A stretch of 64,000 bases of DNA from Saccopteryx bilineata (GCF_036850765.1 NC_089490.1:100180074-100244073), one strand, 5' to 3'. Shown: positions 45,295-56,120, counted from the stretch's first letter. Translations and numbers: made by a program. Notes: generated by a model not told the origin, from the sequence alone.

Positions 45295-45515
45295 CTCAGA
45301 GTAGAAGTTAAAAGCACAGATAGACTGTCACAGGGACCTTAGTTAGGCTATTTAATTCCTTTGAACTGTAGTTTCATCTATAAAATGAAGATCAAAGTAG
45401 TAACTACCATTAGTATTAGATGAGGTTTAAATATGAAAATGTACATAAATATCTGAGCACAGTTTCTACCATACAAAGTATTAATATTCAATAGCAATTA
45501 TTAACAATTATTATT
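45295..45515 (-). repeat. MIR SINE relic, antisense
   Basis: 'ctttgaactgtagtttcatc', 'tataaaatgaagatcaaagt' and 'atatctgagcacagtttcta' match the reverse complement of MIR. Confidence 0.7.
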
Positions 45516-46028
45516 AAGTGATTTTTTTTCCAAAGACAGAGAGCACACGCATAACAAAATTCTACCCCACTAACTCACCCTGCCTCATTTAAAGAGTTGA
45601 CCAAATAGCATGGATCTGCTGTCCAAAGTCAAAAGCTCTCTGATGACCATGGCAGAGCAGGGGGTTTGGAGGCACCAATTCTGAGTCTCCCTTCCCTTTC
45701 ACAGGACAAAATTTGTCATGGAAGAGAGAAATTAAATGATGCTTTGTATTGACCATACTAGTTCTGTGCAATCAGATGTGAGAGAGGAAATGATGTGTTC
45801 AACTTCCAGTTTGTGTCTTGAAAATAAGGGTCATGCCCACCTGTTCCCCTTCTCCTCTTGCCGTTAGGTAGATCAAACATGGATCTATTGGAGGAAAACA
45901 TGAAGTATGGCTCAATAAAATAAAAATGTTCTAATTATCTAGCTACGTGACAAAAGCACAAACCACTGCATAACATGACAAGTCCCCTATCACTGAAGGT
46001 GTCTGAGCCAGCATAGATGTAGAGCATT
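45516..46028. other. Unique sequence
   Basis: No repeat or gene recognised. Confidence 0.5.
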
Positions 46029-46380
46029 AAGAACAGACTGCCTTGCCTGACCAGGTGGTGGTACAGTGGATAGAGCATCAGACTGGGACACAGAGGACCC
46101 AGTTTCAAAACGCCAAGGTCGCCGGTTTGAGTGCAGGATCATCTGGTTTGAGCAAGGCTCACCAGCTTGAGCCCAAGGTCTCTGGCTTGAGCAAGGGGTC
46201 ACCCGGTCTGCTGTAGCTCCCCAGTCAAGGCACATATGAGAAATCAATCAATGAACAACTAAGGAGCCGCAACAAAGAATTGATGCTTCTCATCTCTCAC
46301 CCTTCCTGTCTGTCTGTCCCTATCTGTCCCTTTCTATCTCTGTCATCAAAAAAAAAAAATAAAAAAAGAACAAATTGCCT
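46029..46380 (+). repeat. tRNA-derived bat SINE (long variant) with imperfect TSD
   Basis: The body (46044-46365) begins 'tgcctgaccaggtggtggta'. It contains 'gtggatagagcatcagactg', a degraded B box, the long inner block ('catctggtttgagcaaggct'), 'gcacatatgagaaatcaatc' and an A tail. The TSD is aagaacagactgcct at 46029-46043 versus aagaacaaattgcct at 46366-46380 (two mismatches), so it is older than the copies with perfect duplications. Confidence 0.92.
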
Positions 46381-47382
46381 CATCTTTAGCTTCCTTCCAG
46401 TCCTGAGATTCTAATGATTAGGAAACAAGTGAGTTTTGCAGAGTTTATTTGTTTGTTCTACACTAACTATCAAAGAATAAATATAGCATGGCTCCAAGTT
46501 GTGGTTTCAGTTGGAGTATCAGAGCCCCTTTCTTTTAAAACCACTGCAGAAGAGAAACCATGGAGAGAGTGTCTGTCTCAAACACCGGAAACTAAACCAT
46601 GATTTGTGTAGTTTAAGAGAACAAAGAGACTTTCTAAATGGCCAAAGAATTAAAACCTAGCATGTTCATTATTAATGTATTTATTTCTGAAGTAATTGAC
46701 AATAATTTCAATTTATAAACTATAACTATTTTTTACAGTAGTCTTTATGTTTTGACTTATCATCATTATCTTAGTCAGACATGCTTCATAAAACTTGGTG
46801 TCTATACAAATCTTTAGGGTGGGTCAAGAAAGATTCTTTAGTAAAACAGCTTAAAAATGGAATTCATATATTTTGACACTGTAGAGCAGAAGACATAAAA
46901 AAAATTTATGTCACTTATGATAGAAGAGAAAATAGTTTAACTTAATCCTACCTGGCTATTTTGCCTTAATTAATTGATCATCCCAACAAGTCTTTTTGTT
47001 TAGTTCACTGGGTCATAAACAGAGCTTTCACCACAAAACAAGAAAGGATTCCAGCACATTTACCAAAAATAAAGTACTTTGGTGGCTAAAAGATTTTGCA
47101 TTGTATTGTTTCTTTAATGGAAAGCTAATGTGGTTATTAAAGGGATAATCAGATACATAATTTCATATTTTCCTTTTTCAAAGAAAGGGATTGTGCCCGA
47201 GGCTGTAACATCTTCAAAGATCCCTTACCACCACCACCAACACCCCACTTTCATAAATACAAGAATCTCTGAGCTTTATCTGGTTCCTTGGCCATGAAGA
47301 GTAAGACTTACTTCCCAGTCTTCCTTGTAGTTGTAATTGTCTGTGACTAATTCTGTCTAGTACTCCAGAAAGAAGGAGAAAT
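46381..47382. other. AT-rich unique sequence
   Basis: About 1 kb with no repeat or gene recognised. Confidence 0.5.
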
Positions 47383-47474
47383 AAAATATGTATTTTCCGA
47401 TGGCGTTAGGCGACCCCTGTGTTTCGGTCGTTTGACCCCCGCCGGGGTCGCGACCCACAGGTTGAGAACCGCTG
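47383..47474 (-). mobile_element. SPIN-like hAT terminal fragment
   Basis: This is the reverse complement of the first ~92 bp of the element at 39001: it ends 'cgcgacccacaggttgagaa' then 'ccgctg'. The other terminus and the 8-bp TSD are missing, so this is a truncated copy. It is less diverged at several CpGs than the 39001 copy. Confidence 0.85.
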
Positions 47475-47715
47475 CCTTAAAGGGAACAGTCTTCCAGGCA
47501 AAGGGAACAGCATATGCCAAATCCCTGTGTTAGGAGGAAGTGTGGCAAATCTAAGAGACCAGGGAAAGCCTGTTGGAAGGAGCAGTCGGTGGGGCATGCT
47601 GACGGAGCCTAGATGTCAGAACTAAGGAGTTTTTACTTTTTCTCACAAATAATGAAATCCTAAGAAGTGTTTTAAGCAGGAGGGCAGGCAACGTGAGTGA
47701 TCTCTGCCTCCTGGC
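47475..47715 (-). repeat. L2 LINE relic, antisense
   Basis: 'tccaggcaaagggaacagca', 'tatgccaaatccctgtgtta', 'gaaatcctaagaagtgtttt' and 'aagcaggagggcaggcaacg' match the antisense L2 3' region. Confidence 0.6.
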
Positions 47716-48694
47716 TTTCAGGAACATCTCTGGAGCCTCCATGCCTCTCCCCAACAGTCACTCCCCTTCTCCCCCGAGATGAGGACATACTGGAGCCCTG
47801 CTACTGTTATAGCTCCTTCATTCAGCGCCTCAAAAATTAGTCATAAGAACGTGCCCTGGAGACAACAGGATGCAAATGCAGATGACATGGAATGGTAATA
47901 ACATAAACATTATGAAACAATGCAAACCAGTTGGGCCCCCCGTGGAGAAATCATCTCCGTGCTCCCTTCCGAATTGTCTTTATGGAAATTTCATAAAATT
48001 TGCCATTATTAAAACTGAGTAGCAATTATTTTTTTTTCCTCTGGTTCATCAGTTGTGGGAAGAAAATTAATTGTGTTCTCCTTCTTTCTGGAGTTCATCA
48101 GCTAGAAATGAGGCAACAAGGGATCAACAGGAGCGGGGCCTCTGTTGATGGAAGGAAGGCAGGAGAACGCAGGGGCTGTTAGCACAGATGTGGTCGTTAG
48201 CACAGATGTGGCTGTGGAGGTGGGAGTGGTTAAGAGCGGTGGTAGCAGATGCGGCCACGCTAACAAGTGCGCTCAGGAAGCCGAAGTCATTACGGTATGT
48301 TGACATAACATTTGCCAGCTTCACAGGGGCCATCATTGTAAATTAGATTTAATATTGATCAGGCTGTTCACAATCAGGGCCAGGAGAAAATTGGACATAG
48401 AGTTCTTAGTCAAAATTGGCTCTTAAGAGTCTGCTTTCTAATTAACATAGAAGAACAGAAACTCAGGGCTTGTCTGGCTGACCCAGCATGGCAATAACTG
48501 CTACCCTGTTCCCTGAGGGTCGTGCAAAAGTGACAGCAATTTCCACTGTCTTTCTATTTTCTGTCCCAGGTCAGTTCTGCTGTGCAGGCACGGAGGAGAA
48601 GGGGTCGGGGGTGGGCTACGGTGAAGAGGAAGGGGGTGTTCAGACTACAGATGGCTGCATTTCTCAGTCAGAAAGACGAGAAACTTTGTAAAGA
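47716..48694. other. Unique sequence, possible regulatory block
   Basis: No repeat or coding exon is recognised. An octamer-like atgcaaat lies at 47870-47877, with several ATTA motifs around 47840-48030. A local 18-bp tandem duplication lies at 48179-48214. Confidence 0.4.
48179..48214. repeat. Two-copy 18-bp tandem duplication
   Basis: 'ttagcacagatgtgg' occurs at 48179-48193 and again at 48197-48211. Confidence 0.85.
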
Positions 48695-48860
48695 AATTTG
48701 ACTTGACCTTAGTCTAGTTTGTAAAACTAGATGACTTGGCATCTCTAAACTTCAATTTCTAGACAATAGAAATAATACTACTACCTTCCTCAGAGGGTTG
48801 TTGCGAGGACTTAATGGGCTAAAGCATCTATTATACATTTAGTGAAGATCAGCTATTTTT
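48695..48860 (-). repeat. MIR SINE relic, antisense
   Basis: 'gatgacttggcatctctaaa', 'ttcctcagagggttgttgcg' and 'aggacttaatgggctaaagc' match the reverse complement of MIR. Confidence 0.75.
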
Positions 48861-50021
48861 TTTTCAGTATTATTATCTATGCTTATGATGGCCTTTATTA
48901 TGATATGATTTGCCCTGTTCAACAATAATATTAATACTACTAATAACAACAATAGGAGCATGACATGTAATTGTTTTACTTTAAAAATAATATCTGGCCA
49001 GAACAATGCCAATGCGAGTATCAGAAAGCAACCCACGGGCCATCTTAAACACATGTGCTTCTCTCTACCAACTGAAGTTCCAATCCAGAGGCTTTAAGAA
49101 TCTTTCGACTTCTAGTTTCTCTTTTCCACATCCCTTCTGTGTGAGCTTCAGGTAGACTTAATACTTCTCGAGGCTTATCTTCACCATGCCTGAACTTGCC
49201 AGGTGGGAAATTACTGGGGCTGGAAATCATCTCTATGTATAGAGCAAGAACAGACTTTCTAAGCACCTTTGACAATTCTGACAATTCAATATGGAGTCAC
49301 TGTCAGCCATGACAGTCATGGCAAGTGCTCTATCGAGACTGAGTAAAGAGATATAACAGAATGCCTGTAGGAGGACCTCAGAACACCCAAAACCATAAGT
49401 CTAGACACCAATATGAGTAGAACTCCCACTCCTCAGGGGCTAGAAGAGCTCGGAGCTGCAACCATTCAATGTTGGAGCTTGGCTGTACTGAGGGTCTCTC
49501 TTGGAGCCCTGTGAGATTTCGCCTCTACTGGACACGTTCCACCACTGTAACCACCTGGCTTGAGGCTGATGTCCACCTCCCTACCTGGGGATGCTGCTAG
49601 TGACCAGGAGTTCACACCAGACACTTGCTATGCTCACTTCTATCACATAAGCTCCCCCATTCTGTGTGTAACTTGCATGTGATTCTACTGGCTACTGGAG
49701 AGGTCTCTCCTAACAAACCTAACATTGTGGAAAGACACAAACGTGTGGGAGAGATTCTTTTCAGGGATGCTGCCTTGCTCACGACAGTCTGATTTATCTT
49801 TGGATCTCTGGCACCTTACTCAGGACTCAGCCTGTAAAAGTAGGGTCAGAACTGGGGTGAGGCAACAGAGGCTCCTTGAGCATAAAATCTAAGGTGGCAA
49901 TGGCTCTCAGGCACTAACTCTACACTCTCACAACACTGAGAGTGAGCACCTCCCTAAGCTGTGTGCCCTGGGAACCTCGCTTGTCCCTGACTCTGCTTAG
50001 AAGAGAGCCATCATCAAGACA
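48861..50021. other. Unique sequence
   Basis: No gene recognised. The stretch 49430-49740 is more GC-rich and could be an unrecognised old repeat. Confidence 0.4.
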
Positions 50022-50889
50022 ACATAGATCAGTGGTTCTCGAACCTTTTCAAGTCAGGGCGCATTTAAAATCCTACAATTAATTGTAGATGCACCGTATA
50101 CAAATTTCTGAGAAATATGTTATAATAATTAAGTCAAATATTAAAGAAAAAATATAAAGTCCAAGCATGCTTTTATGGTAATTAAATGAAATAAATATGA
50201 CAAAATTAAATTTATTCTGACATTAAAAAACATTTTTATGTTACATTTTTTGAGTTATGCTTTTTAGAATTCATAAAAAAGAGGGGTTAAAAATTTTAAA
50301 ATGACAAAAATGTTATCTTTTTATATAGATAGATACATTCTTAGTAAGATTTAGTAAATTCGGCAGGTCCTGGCGCGAATGTGTTAAGCTTTTTCATTCT
50401 TGTGTTTATGAGAAACATGAGCCTGATGTGTCCTAGCGATTTCTTCAATGTTTGGGCATATATTTGAAAGGCAAACTCTCATTTCCTCGTCAATACATTG
50501 AAGAATTCCTCTGTTTTTACTCTTAATTGTGTTGAATGCAGAAAACCCCCACCATACATACCATCTTAACTTTACACCAAACATAGGATAGAAGAAACTT
50601 GCCTCCAGTCTTTCCGGGGAACATGGGGGGTAGTGTAAACAATCCAGCACCACAGCTTAACAGCCTTTTGCAACCTAATCAGGCAAGTGAGGTGGGGGGT
50701 TGGGCAGACTGTCAGCTTCCAGCCAATTCCCCACACCTCTGTCCCCCAAAAATCTAAACTCCAAAAACCCTGTTGCTTTTTGGTCCCCAACAGGCACATA
50801 TTTCTCTGGAATACCATAGGGCATGCCTGGAAATCTTCTAGGGCACACAGTGCGCCCTGGCACACACTTTGAGAACCACTGACATAGAT
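50022..50889 (-). mobile_element. hAT-family transposon, internally deleted, 852 bp
   Basis: The element spans 50030-50881 with a perfect 8-bp TSD acatagat at 50022-50029 and 50882-50889. Ends are cagtggttctcgaacc at the left and the reverse complement of cagtggttctcaaag at the right. The coding strand is minus: a noncoding 5' region occupies about 50584-50881, a transposase 3' end lies at 50384-50563, and an AT-rich 3' region lies at 50030-50383. An internal deletion has removed most of the transposase, making it a nonautonomous derivative of a Charlie/ZBED-like hAT. Confidence 0.93.
50384..50563 (-). pseudogene. hAT transposase C-terminal remnant
   Basis: The frame reads GFSAFNTIKSKNRG, then EEMRVCLSNICPNIEEIA, then HQAHVSHKH to a stop at 50384. 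This is the layout of the C-terminal hATC dimerisation region of hAT transposases (GFSAL..IK.K.RN, then D.R..LS...P.I, then a QAH.SH end), shared with domesticated ZBED-type host proteins. Only about 60 codons of a normally 500-650-residue protein survive. The DDE catalytic core and BED finger are gone. The open frame upstream to 50653 comes from the noncoding 5' region across the deletion junction. Confidence 0.8.
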
Positions 50890-51627
50890 AAATGAATGAA
50901 GTGAGAAAAGGCTCCCCCAACTGTGCTCTTACCCAAACTCACAGCCCCAGGCCTCCAGAGGCTACTGCTCCTTTGCAGGCCTGCATATGCATGGAACATT
51001 TTGAGACAAGAAAGATTTTAAACATTTGCTTTACCACCAATAAGTGCAAAAATAGCTACTTTTCAAAATCTAAACAACAGTCCCAGGTTTGCCTCACCTG
51101 CAAAGAGTTCTTTCTCTAAGCTTCACGGAGTTACCAGTTTTCAGAATTAATTGCAAAACTCAAGTCCAACCAGAAACATCTGCTGCCCTTAAGTGAAAGG
51201 CTAACCAGAGAACTGAAAGCAAACAAGTCCCAAGGCTCAGCTCCCTGTTTATTAATTTACAAAGCCTGCTTCCTTTTGCTCCTTCGAACAATTTCCAGAA
51301 AGAGTCCAGCAGGTCTAGGTTCTGGTGGGATTTCATTCTCTGTCCCCCGGGACCATTTCTTGCAAAATAAACACCTTTCTTTAGAAAAATTTTTATTTCC
51401 CTTTGACTGTAACCCTGCATTCTATTTCAGCCTCCTCCTTCAACTCCATTAGCTTTCTTCCCTTAGAGCCATAAACCCTCATCCATCCTTCCCATTTCTC
51501 ACTGTAGTGAGTTCTCTACTCTGCGAACACCAAACTGCAGCTACGGAAATTTGCTTATAGAATAAGACTATGCATTAGATATTTTCAACATTGTATCATA
51601 AGCACAAGGCAAATTGTAAAATATACA
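50890..51627. other. Unique sequence
   Basis: No repeat or gene recognised. Confidence 0.5.
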
Positions 51628-51757
51628 TACAGGGTAGGGCAAAAGTATGTGTACAGTTGTTCATATGAAAAATAATACAAAAATTAGTAAATAATAATAC
51701 AAGTATAAACTGTTTCACATGCTCACACTGTGAACCTATTTTTGCCCCGCCCTCTGA
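51628..51757. mobile_element. Mariner/Tc1-like MITE, about 126 bp
   Basis: Terminal inverted repeats are cagggtagggcaaaagtatg at the left (51630) and the reverse complement of cagagggcggggcaaaaat at the right (51755). The interior is AT-rich. A TA precedes the left end, and the matching right-hand TA has mutated. Size, ends and TA target fit a Tc1/mariner miniature element. It has no coding capacity. Confidence 0.75.
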
Positions 51758-52919
51758 ATGCAAAAGCACCCAACGATAAACCACTACCATCTCAACCGCC
51801 GACTGTGTATTTACTACGTGCCAAACCTTACTGCATTTTATCCTGCCACTAATTAACTCAGCTGTCTCTCCCATAAAATGCTCTGCGTGAATGGTTTTTA
51901 CATCATCGTCTTTACATTTGAAGGCATCCATGGCCATGCTGCCCAGGTCACTGATGGTCTCAGGCGCTGGGGCCTGACTTAGTTACACACTGGCATGGAT
52001 ATCTGGCCATTTTTCCTACTCAACATCCATCCTGCTATTTCTAGAAATACCTTCCTAATTTTCTTTTGGAAACCACTTCTCTCCCTCTCAGACCATGAAC
52101 ACTGGGTGGGACTGACTCTTCTGTGCTTGCAAAGAGGTATGGGAATCAGCATGTACCCACACCTTCTTAGTTCCTGTGACCTCCCAGGTATGGGCAATGC
52201 AGCTGAATGATGGAATGCAGACCCAGGTCATTAGCTAGAATTACTGGAGAAGAGAGTCCTTTTCTGCACAGGATGACTATAAGCTGGGAGTTGCTAAGTT
52301 ACCACTTTGCCTTCATTCAGGAAGACCCTGCCTGCAGAAAGCAGACCAGGAGCTGGGGAAGTCTCATGTGCACACCAGAGCCATCAAGGCCAGAAGTTGG
52401 ACTTTATAGTCACATAAACCAATTTACTTTCACTTAAGCTAATATGTGATATAGGGGACATTCATCCAGCAGTGATGTAAATTAGTTGGAAAGTAGTGAC
52501 TTCCATAATAATCCAACACCTTAACCCAGACCAGCTATTGCCACTGTCTTCACAATCAGATCTCTCAGGCACACACCTATGTGGTCAATCCAAATTGACC
52601 CCAAAACATGACACTGCCTATTTCCTCATTCACTATCCCTCACTACATGATGGTGGGCTGGAGGAGGTCCCTTCCCCTTTCAGAGAGAGAAACATCGACA
52701 CAAAGAACATCAGGTTTTTAGGTCTTTTTATGATTCCCTCCCTGATGGGACTGACCTGCATACAAGAAACCAAGTTTTTCAGGCTCCAAATACTTGAGTG
52801 ACAAGACTGGGGGATCTAAACCAAGAGTCTTTTATTTTGCACTCCAGAATGGCAGAGATTTGGTAAGTGCACCTTCACACCCAGGAGCTTGCAGAGGCTA
52901 ATGAAAGCTGAACTGAGCC
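51758..52919. other. Unique sequence
   Basis: No gene or repeat family recognised. Opposed frames at 51979-52197 (minus) and 51995-52210 (plus) are mutual shadows without domains. Confidence 0.45.
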
Positions 52920-53085
52920 AGGAGCCAGCGTGCTGGGCACGGGGAAATGGATGGGCTTGGGAGGGCGGCTGCCGCGGGGAGCCTCTCGCAGGCGGCTGTC
53001 CCTAATTGTACGAGCAATAATGCTGACACTGCGGGGGCTGGAGGCTTGGCAGACGTCGAACGTTGCCTAAATGAGACCGACTGAG
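52920..53085. promoter_or_regulatory. CpG-rich unique patch, candidate regulatory element
   Basis: About a dozen CpGs occur in about 160 bp (for example 'gggcggctgccgcgggga', 'agacgtcgaacgtt'). The sequence is not a SINE or other recognised repeat. The surrounding unique DNA is CpG-poor, so CpG retention suggests either hypomethylation or an unrecognised insertion. It is too short to be a classical CpG island, and I see no transcript evidence. Confidence 0.4.
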
Positions 53086-54159
53086 TTCTTAAACTTGTCA
53101 CTTGGTCAATAAGACCTGACTGGTCCAAAGACAGAGGCAATGCTAAAATGGCCTTTACATAAATCTTCAGCCTCTAGAGCTGATTCCGTGAGAAAGCCCC
53201 GGAAGCTCCGTGATAGCTCTGGGCACAATCACACTCCTAAGGGACCTGCAGGCAGATGTGGCTCAGCCTTCTCTGGTGTATTAACCAGATTTCTAGTCCT
53301 AGTTAGGTCTCCCTCTAAATGTATGTCTTTGCTTTCTCTTTGCTTCTTTAAATCAAGGCATCTCCTGCTGAACAGTTAGGGAGAAGGCAATGCTGGAACG
53401 AGTAGCACATTTTTAATGATGTGAAACAAAGCTTTAATCGCCATCGTTATTTACAAAATAATGTCTTTCTTGCACTTGGTTTAATAGCACTTGGTCCACA
53501 GCTTTCATCAAAACAACTACCCGTCTGACTTATTGGAAGATTATATTAAATGTCAGAAGAGCTCCCCAGACTCATAAAGTGCTTCCTTGCCAATCAGGAT
53601 TTTAATTTTGGATGGGGAAATAATAAATACAATCATTATTGAACACAGTGACATTAACTGATAAAGATATCTGCTTCTCTTGAATTATCAATTTCACATT
53701 GGCATAAAAATTAGATTAGTGACACTTTAATCCCACATCTGGTGACCTTTAAGTAATGTTGTAACACTTCACAGCTTTGTCATTAGAATGTCGTCAGCCT
53801 CCTCTCTGAAAGAAATGATACTTAAATGCTTCGTTTTAGAACCGTCTCCAAAGTTTGCTAATGTTTACTATCTGGTTTTAAAAAAAAAATCTAGAGGGTT
53901 AAAGAAGACCCAGATATACCAGGAAACTTTGTCAGTAGCAATTTGCAAAACAATCCTATTATAACTTACACCATATGAGAGAAATTAGGTAAAGTCAGAC
54001 ACTCATAGACCATAATGTACATTGCGTCCATGGGGAGACCTGCTCACTGCCATATCCCTGGAGGATAGATATATTGGTACTAGCACTGGGAGTGTCAATT
54101 GGCCAAATCCATCAAGATTTTAAATGCCTATTCCTTTCTACACAACAGTTCTATATATT
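53086..54159. other. Repeat-poor AT-rich unique block
   Basis: No transposon or gene recognised. 53390-53880 contains several homeodomain-like TAAT motifs. It is a candidate for conserved noncoding sequence, by inference only. Confidence 0.4.
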
Positions 54160-54335
54160 TCTAGAGTCCCTGTTTATAGAAATATTTATACATGAGCACA
54201 AAAGACTGTCCATCACAGCATTGTTTGTAATATCAGCCATATCAAAACTAAACAAACTAAATTTCCATGAAAAGAACATTAGATAAATTGGTACACCTGC
54301 ATAATAGTATATGATGCAGCCACTAAAAAAAATAA
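54160..54335 (+). repeat. Old L1/HAL1-type fragment
   Basis: 'cacagcattgtttgtaatat', 'aaactaaatttccatgaaaa', 'agataaattggtacacctgc' and 'aatagtatatgatgcagcca' follow the ORF2 end of old L1/HAL1 elements in sense, with many changes. Confidence 0.65.
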
Positions 54336-54379
54336 ACTGACATGGTAAGTTCTTCATGCCCTACTGTTAACCCTCCATA

Positions 54380-55555
54380 TTCTACTTCTCAGAAAGTCCT
54401 AGACTCCTTTCAAACCAGAATGCAACCACTTCTCACTACCCTCCCATGCTTCCACCCTGACTCAGGCCACCACCATCTCTCACCCAAATACCTCCTATCA
54501 CCTACTAACAGGTCTCCTACTTTTTCTACGGAAAAGTCTATTCTGAACACAGCTGCCGAAGTGATTTTTTTTCAAATGTAATGCAGATCAAGTCTCTTCT
54601 TGATATCAGAACTCCACAGTAACGACCCATTTCACTCAGCATAAAGCCAAGTCCTCACAATAGCATAGGAGGCCCTGCATGACCACCTCATTCCCTCAGC
54701 CCCCAAAACTACCCCTCTGACTTCTTACTCCTCTACCGGCCTCCCTCTAACCCAGGGGTCCCCAAACTACGGCCCACGGGCCACATGCGGCCCCTTGAGG
54801 CCATTTATCCGGCCCCCGCCGCACTTCCGGAAGGGGCACCTGTTTCATTGGTGGTCAGTGAGAGGAGCATAGTTCCCATTGAAATATTGGTCAGTTTGTT
54901 GATTGAAATTTATTTGTTCTTTTATTTTAAATATTGTATTTGTTTCCGTTTTGTTTTTTTACTTTAAAATAAGATATGTGCAGTGTGCATAGGGATTTGT
55001 TCATAGTTTTTTTTTTATAGTCCGGCCCTCCAACAGTCTGAGGGACAGTGAACTGGCCCCCTGTGTAAAAAGTTTGGGGACCCCTGCTCTAACCTTTGCT
55101 CATTCTGCTTCAGCCCAACTGACTTGCTATTCCTCAGTCAGACAGAATCCTCAGGATCTTTGCCCTGGCTGTTCCCTCTTTCCCAAGTACCCACACACTT
55201 ATTCCTGTACCTCCATCAAATCTCTATTCTGATTTTTCCCCACAATGAAAGCCCACCTTGACCACCACATGGTCAATTGCCGAGAGACTTCACCTGCCAC
55301 TTTAATCCCATTTTTCCTGCTCTCTTTTTCCTCCTTTCGTAACACTTACCTTCTAAGTTTCTGCATAGTTTATTTAGCTGCCGAGTCTCTTGCTTACTGT
55401 CTATATCCCCCTCTCCCCACTAGAATGTAAACACAAAAAGAGCAAGGCTCTTTGTCTATTTTGCTCCCTGACTTATCCCAAGAGCCTTGAACAGTATCTG
55501 GCATACAGTAGATGCTCAATAAATATTTGCTAAACAAATGAGTGAGTGAACATAA
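54380..55555 (+). repeat. L2 LINE relic, long, split by a hAT insertion
   Basis: The left part (54380-54744: 'gaagtgattttttttcaaat', 'catttcactcagcataaagc', 'ataggaggccctgcatgacc') and right part (55095-55555: 'agaatgtaaacacaaaaaga', 'tctggcatacagtagatgct', 'caataaatatttgctaaac') together form about 800 bp of sense L2 3' end. It is the longest ancient LINE copy in the window. A 334-bp hAT element interrupts it. Confidence 0.8.
54745..55094. mobile_element. Nonautonomous hAT transposon (MITE), 334 bp
   Basis: The element spans 54753-55086. It starts 'caggggtccccaaactacgg' and ends with the reverse complement of caggggtccccaaact, so terminal inverted repeats of at least 16 bp are intact. The perfect 8-bp TSD ctctaacc is at 54745-54752 and 55087-55094. 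It has no transposase. The frame at 54785-54967 inside it is spurious. Confidence 0.95.
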
Positions 55556-55570
55556 TAAAATTATGAACAT

Positions 55571-55943
55571 AATAAAAAGGATATGGCCTGACTAGGCGAT
55601 GGCGCAGTGGATAGAACGTCGGACTGGGATGCGGAGGGCCCAGGTTCGAGACCCTGAGGTCGCCAGCTTGAGTGCAGGCTCATCTGGTTTGAGCAAAGCT
55701 CACCAGCTTGGACCCAAGGTCGCTGGCTCGAGCAAGGGGTCACTCGGTCTGCTGAAGGCCCGCGGTCAAGGCACATATGAGAAAGCAATCAATGAACAAC
55801 TAAGGAGCCGCAACGAAAAACTGATGATTGATGCTTCTCATCTCTCCATTCCTGTCTGTCTGACCCTGTCTATCCCTCTCTCTGACTCTCTGAATCTGTA
55901 ATAAAAAAAATAAATAAAAATAAAATAAAATAAAAAGGATATG
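55571..55943 (+). repeat. tRNA-derived bat SINE (long variant), well preserved, with TSD
   Basis: The body (55586-55928) begins 'gcctgactaggcgatggcgc'. It contains 'gtggatagaacgtcggactg', B box 'aggttcgagaccc', the full inner block, 'gcacatatgagaaagcaatc' and an A-rich tail. The TSD aataaaaaggatatg is at 55571-55585 and 55929-55943. CpGs are well kept, so it is comparatively young. Confidence 0.95.
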
Positions 55944-55944
55944 A

Positions 55945-56120
55945 CAAGTGCTAACCTCCCTATAAGCACTAAACTAAGCACTTTACATGTATGATGTCCC
56001 TTACACCAATGCCAGAGAGAGCAGGAAGAGCAGAAGAGGAGGTGCGACATTATGACTCCCATCCTGTAGCTGAAGAAAACTAAAAACCAGAAGGCTAATA
56101 ACTCACCACGTCACATTCTA
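55945..56120 (+). repeat. MIR SINE relic
   Basis: 'aaactaagcactttacatgt', 'atgatgtcccttacaccaat' and 'cccatcctgtagctgaagaa' follow MIR in sense. The SINE at 55586 inserted at or next to its 5' end. Confidence 0.65.

Noticed and set aside
44912..45304. 130-codon frame with a hydrophobic middle
   Set aside because: Begins inside an antisense SINE and continues into unique DNA; no recognisable homology.
50572..50920. Minus-strand frames of 81-97 codons next to the transposase remnant
   Set aside because: They lie in the noncoding 5' part of the hAT element and its flank, upstream of the recognisable C-terminal motif.
54785..54967. 60-codon frame with hydrophobic end
   Set aside because: Lies inside the noncoding hAT MITE at 54753-55086.
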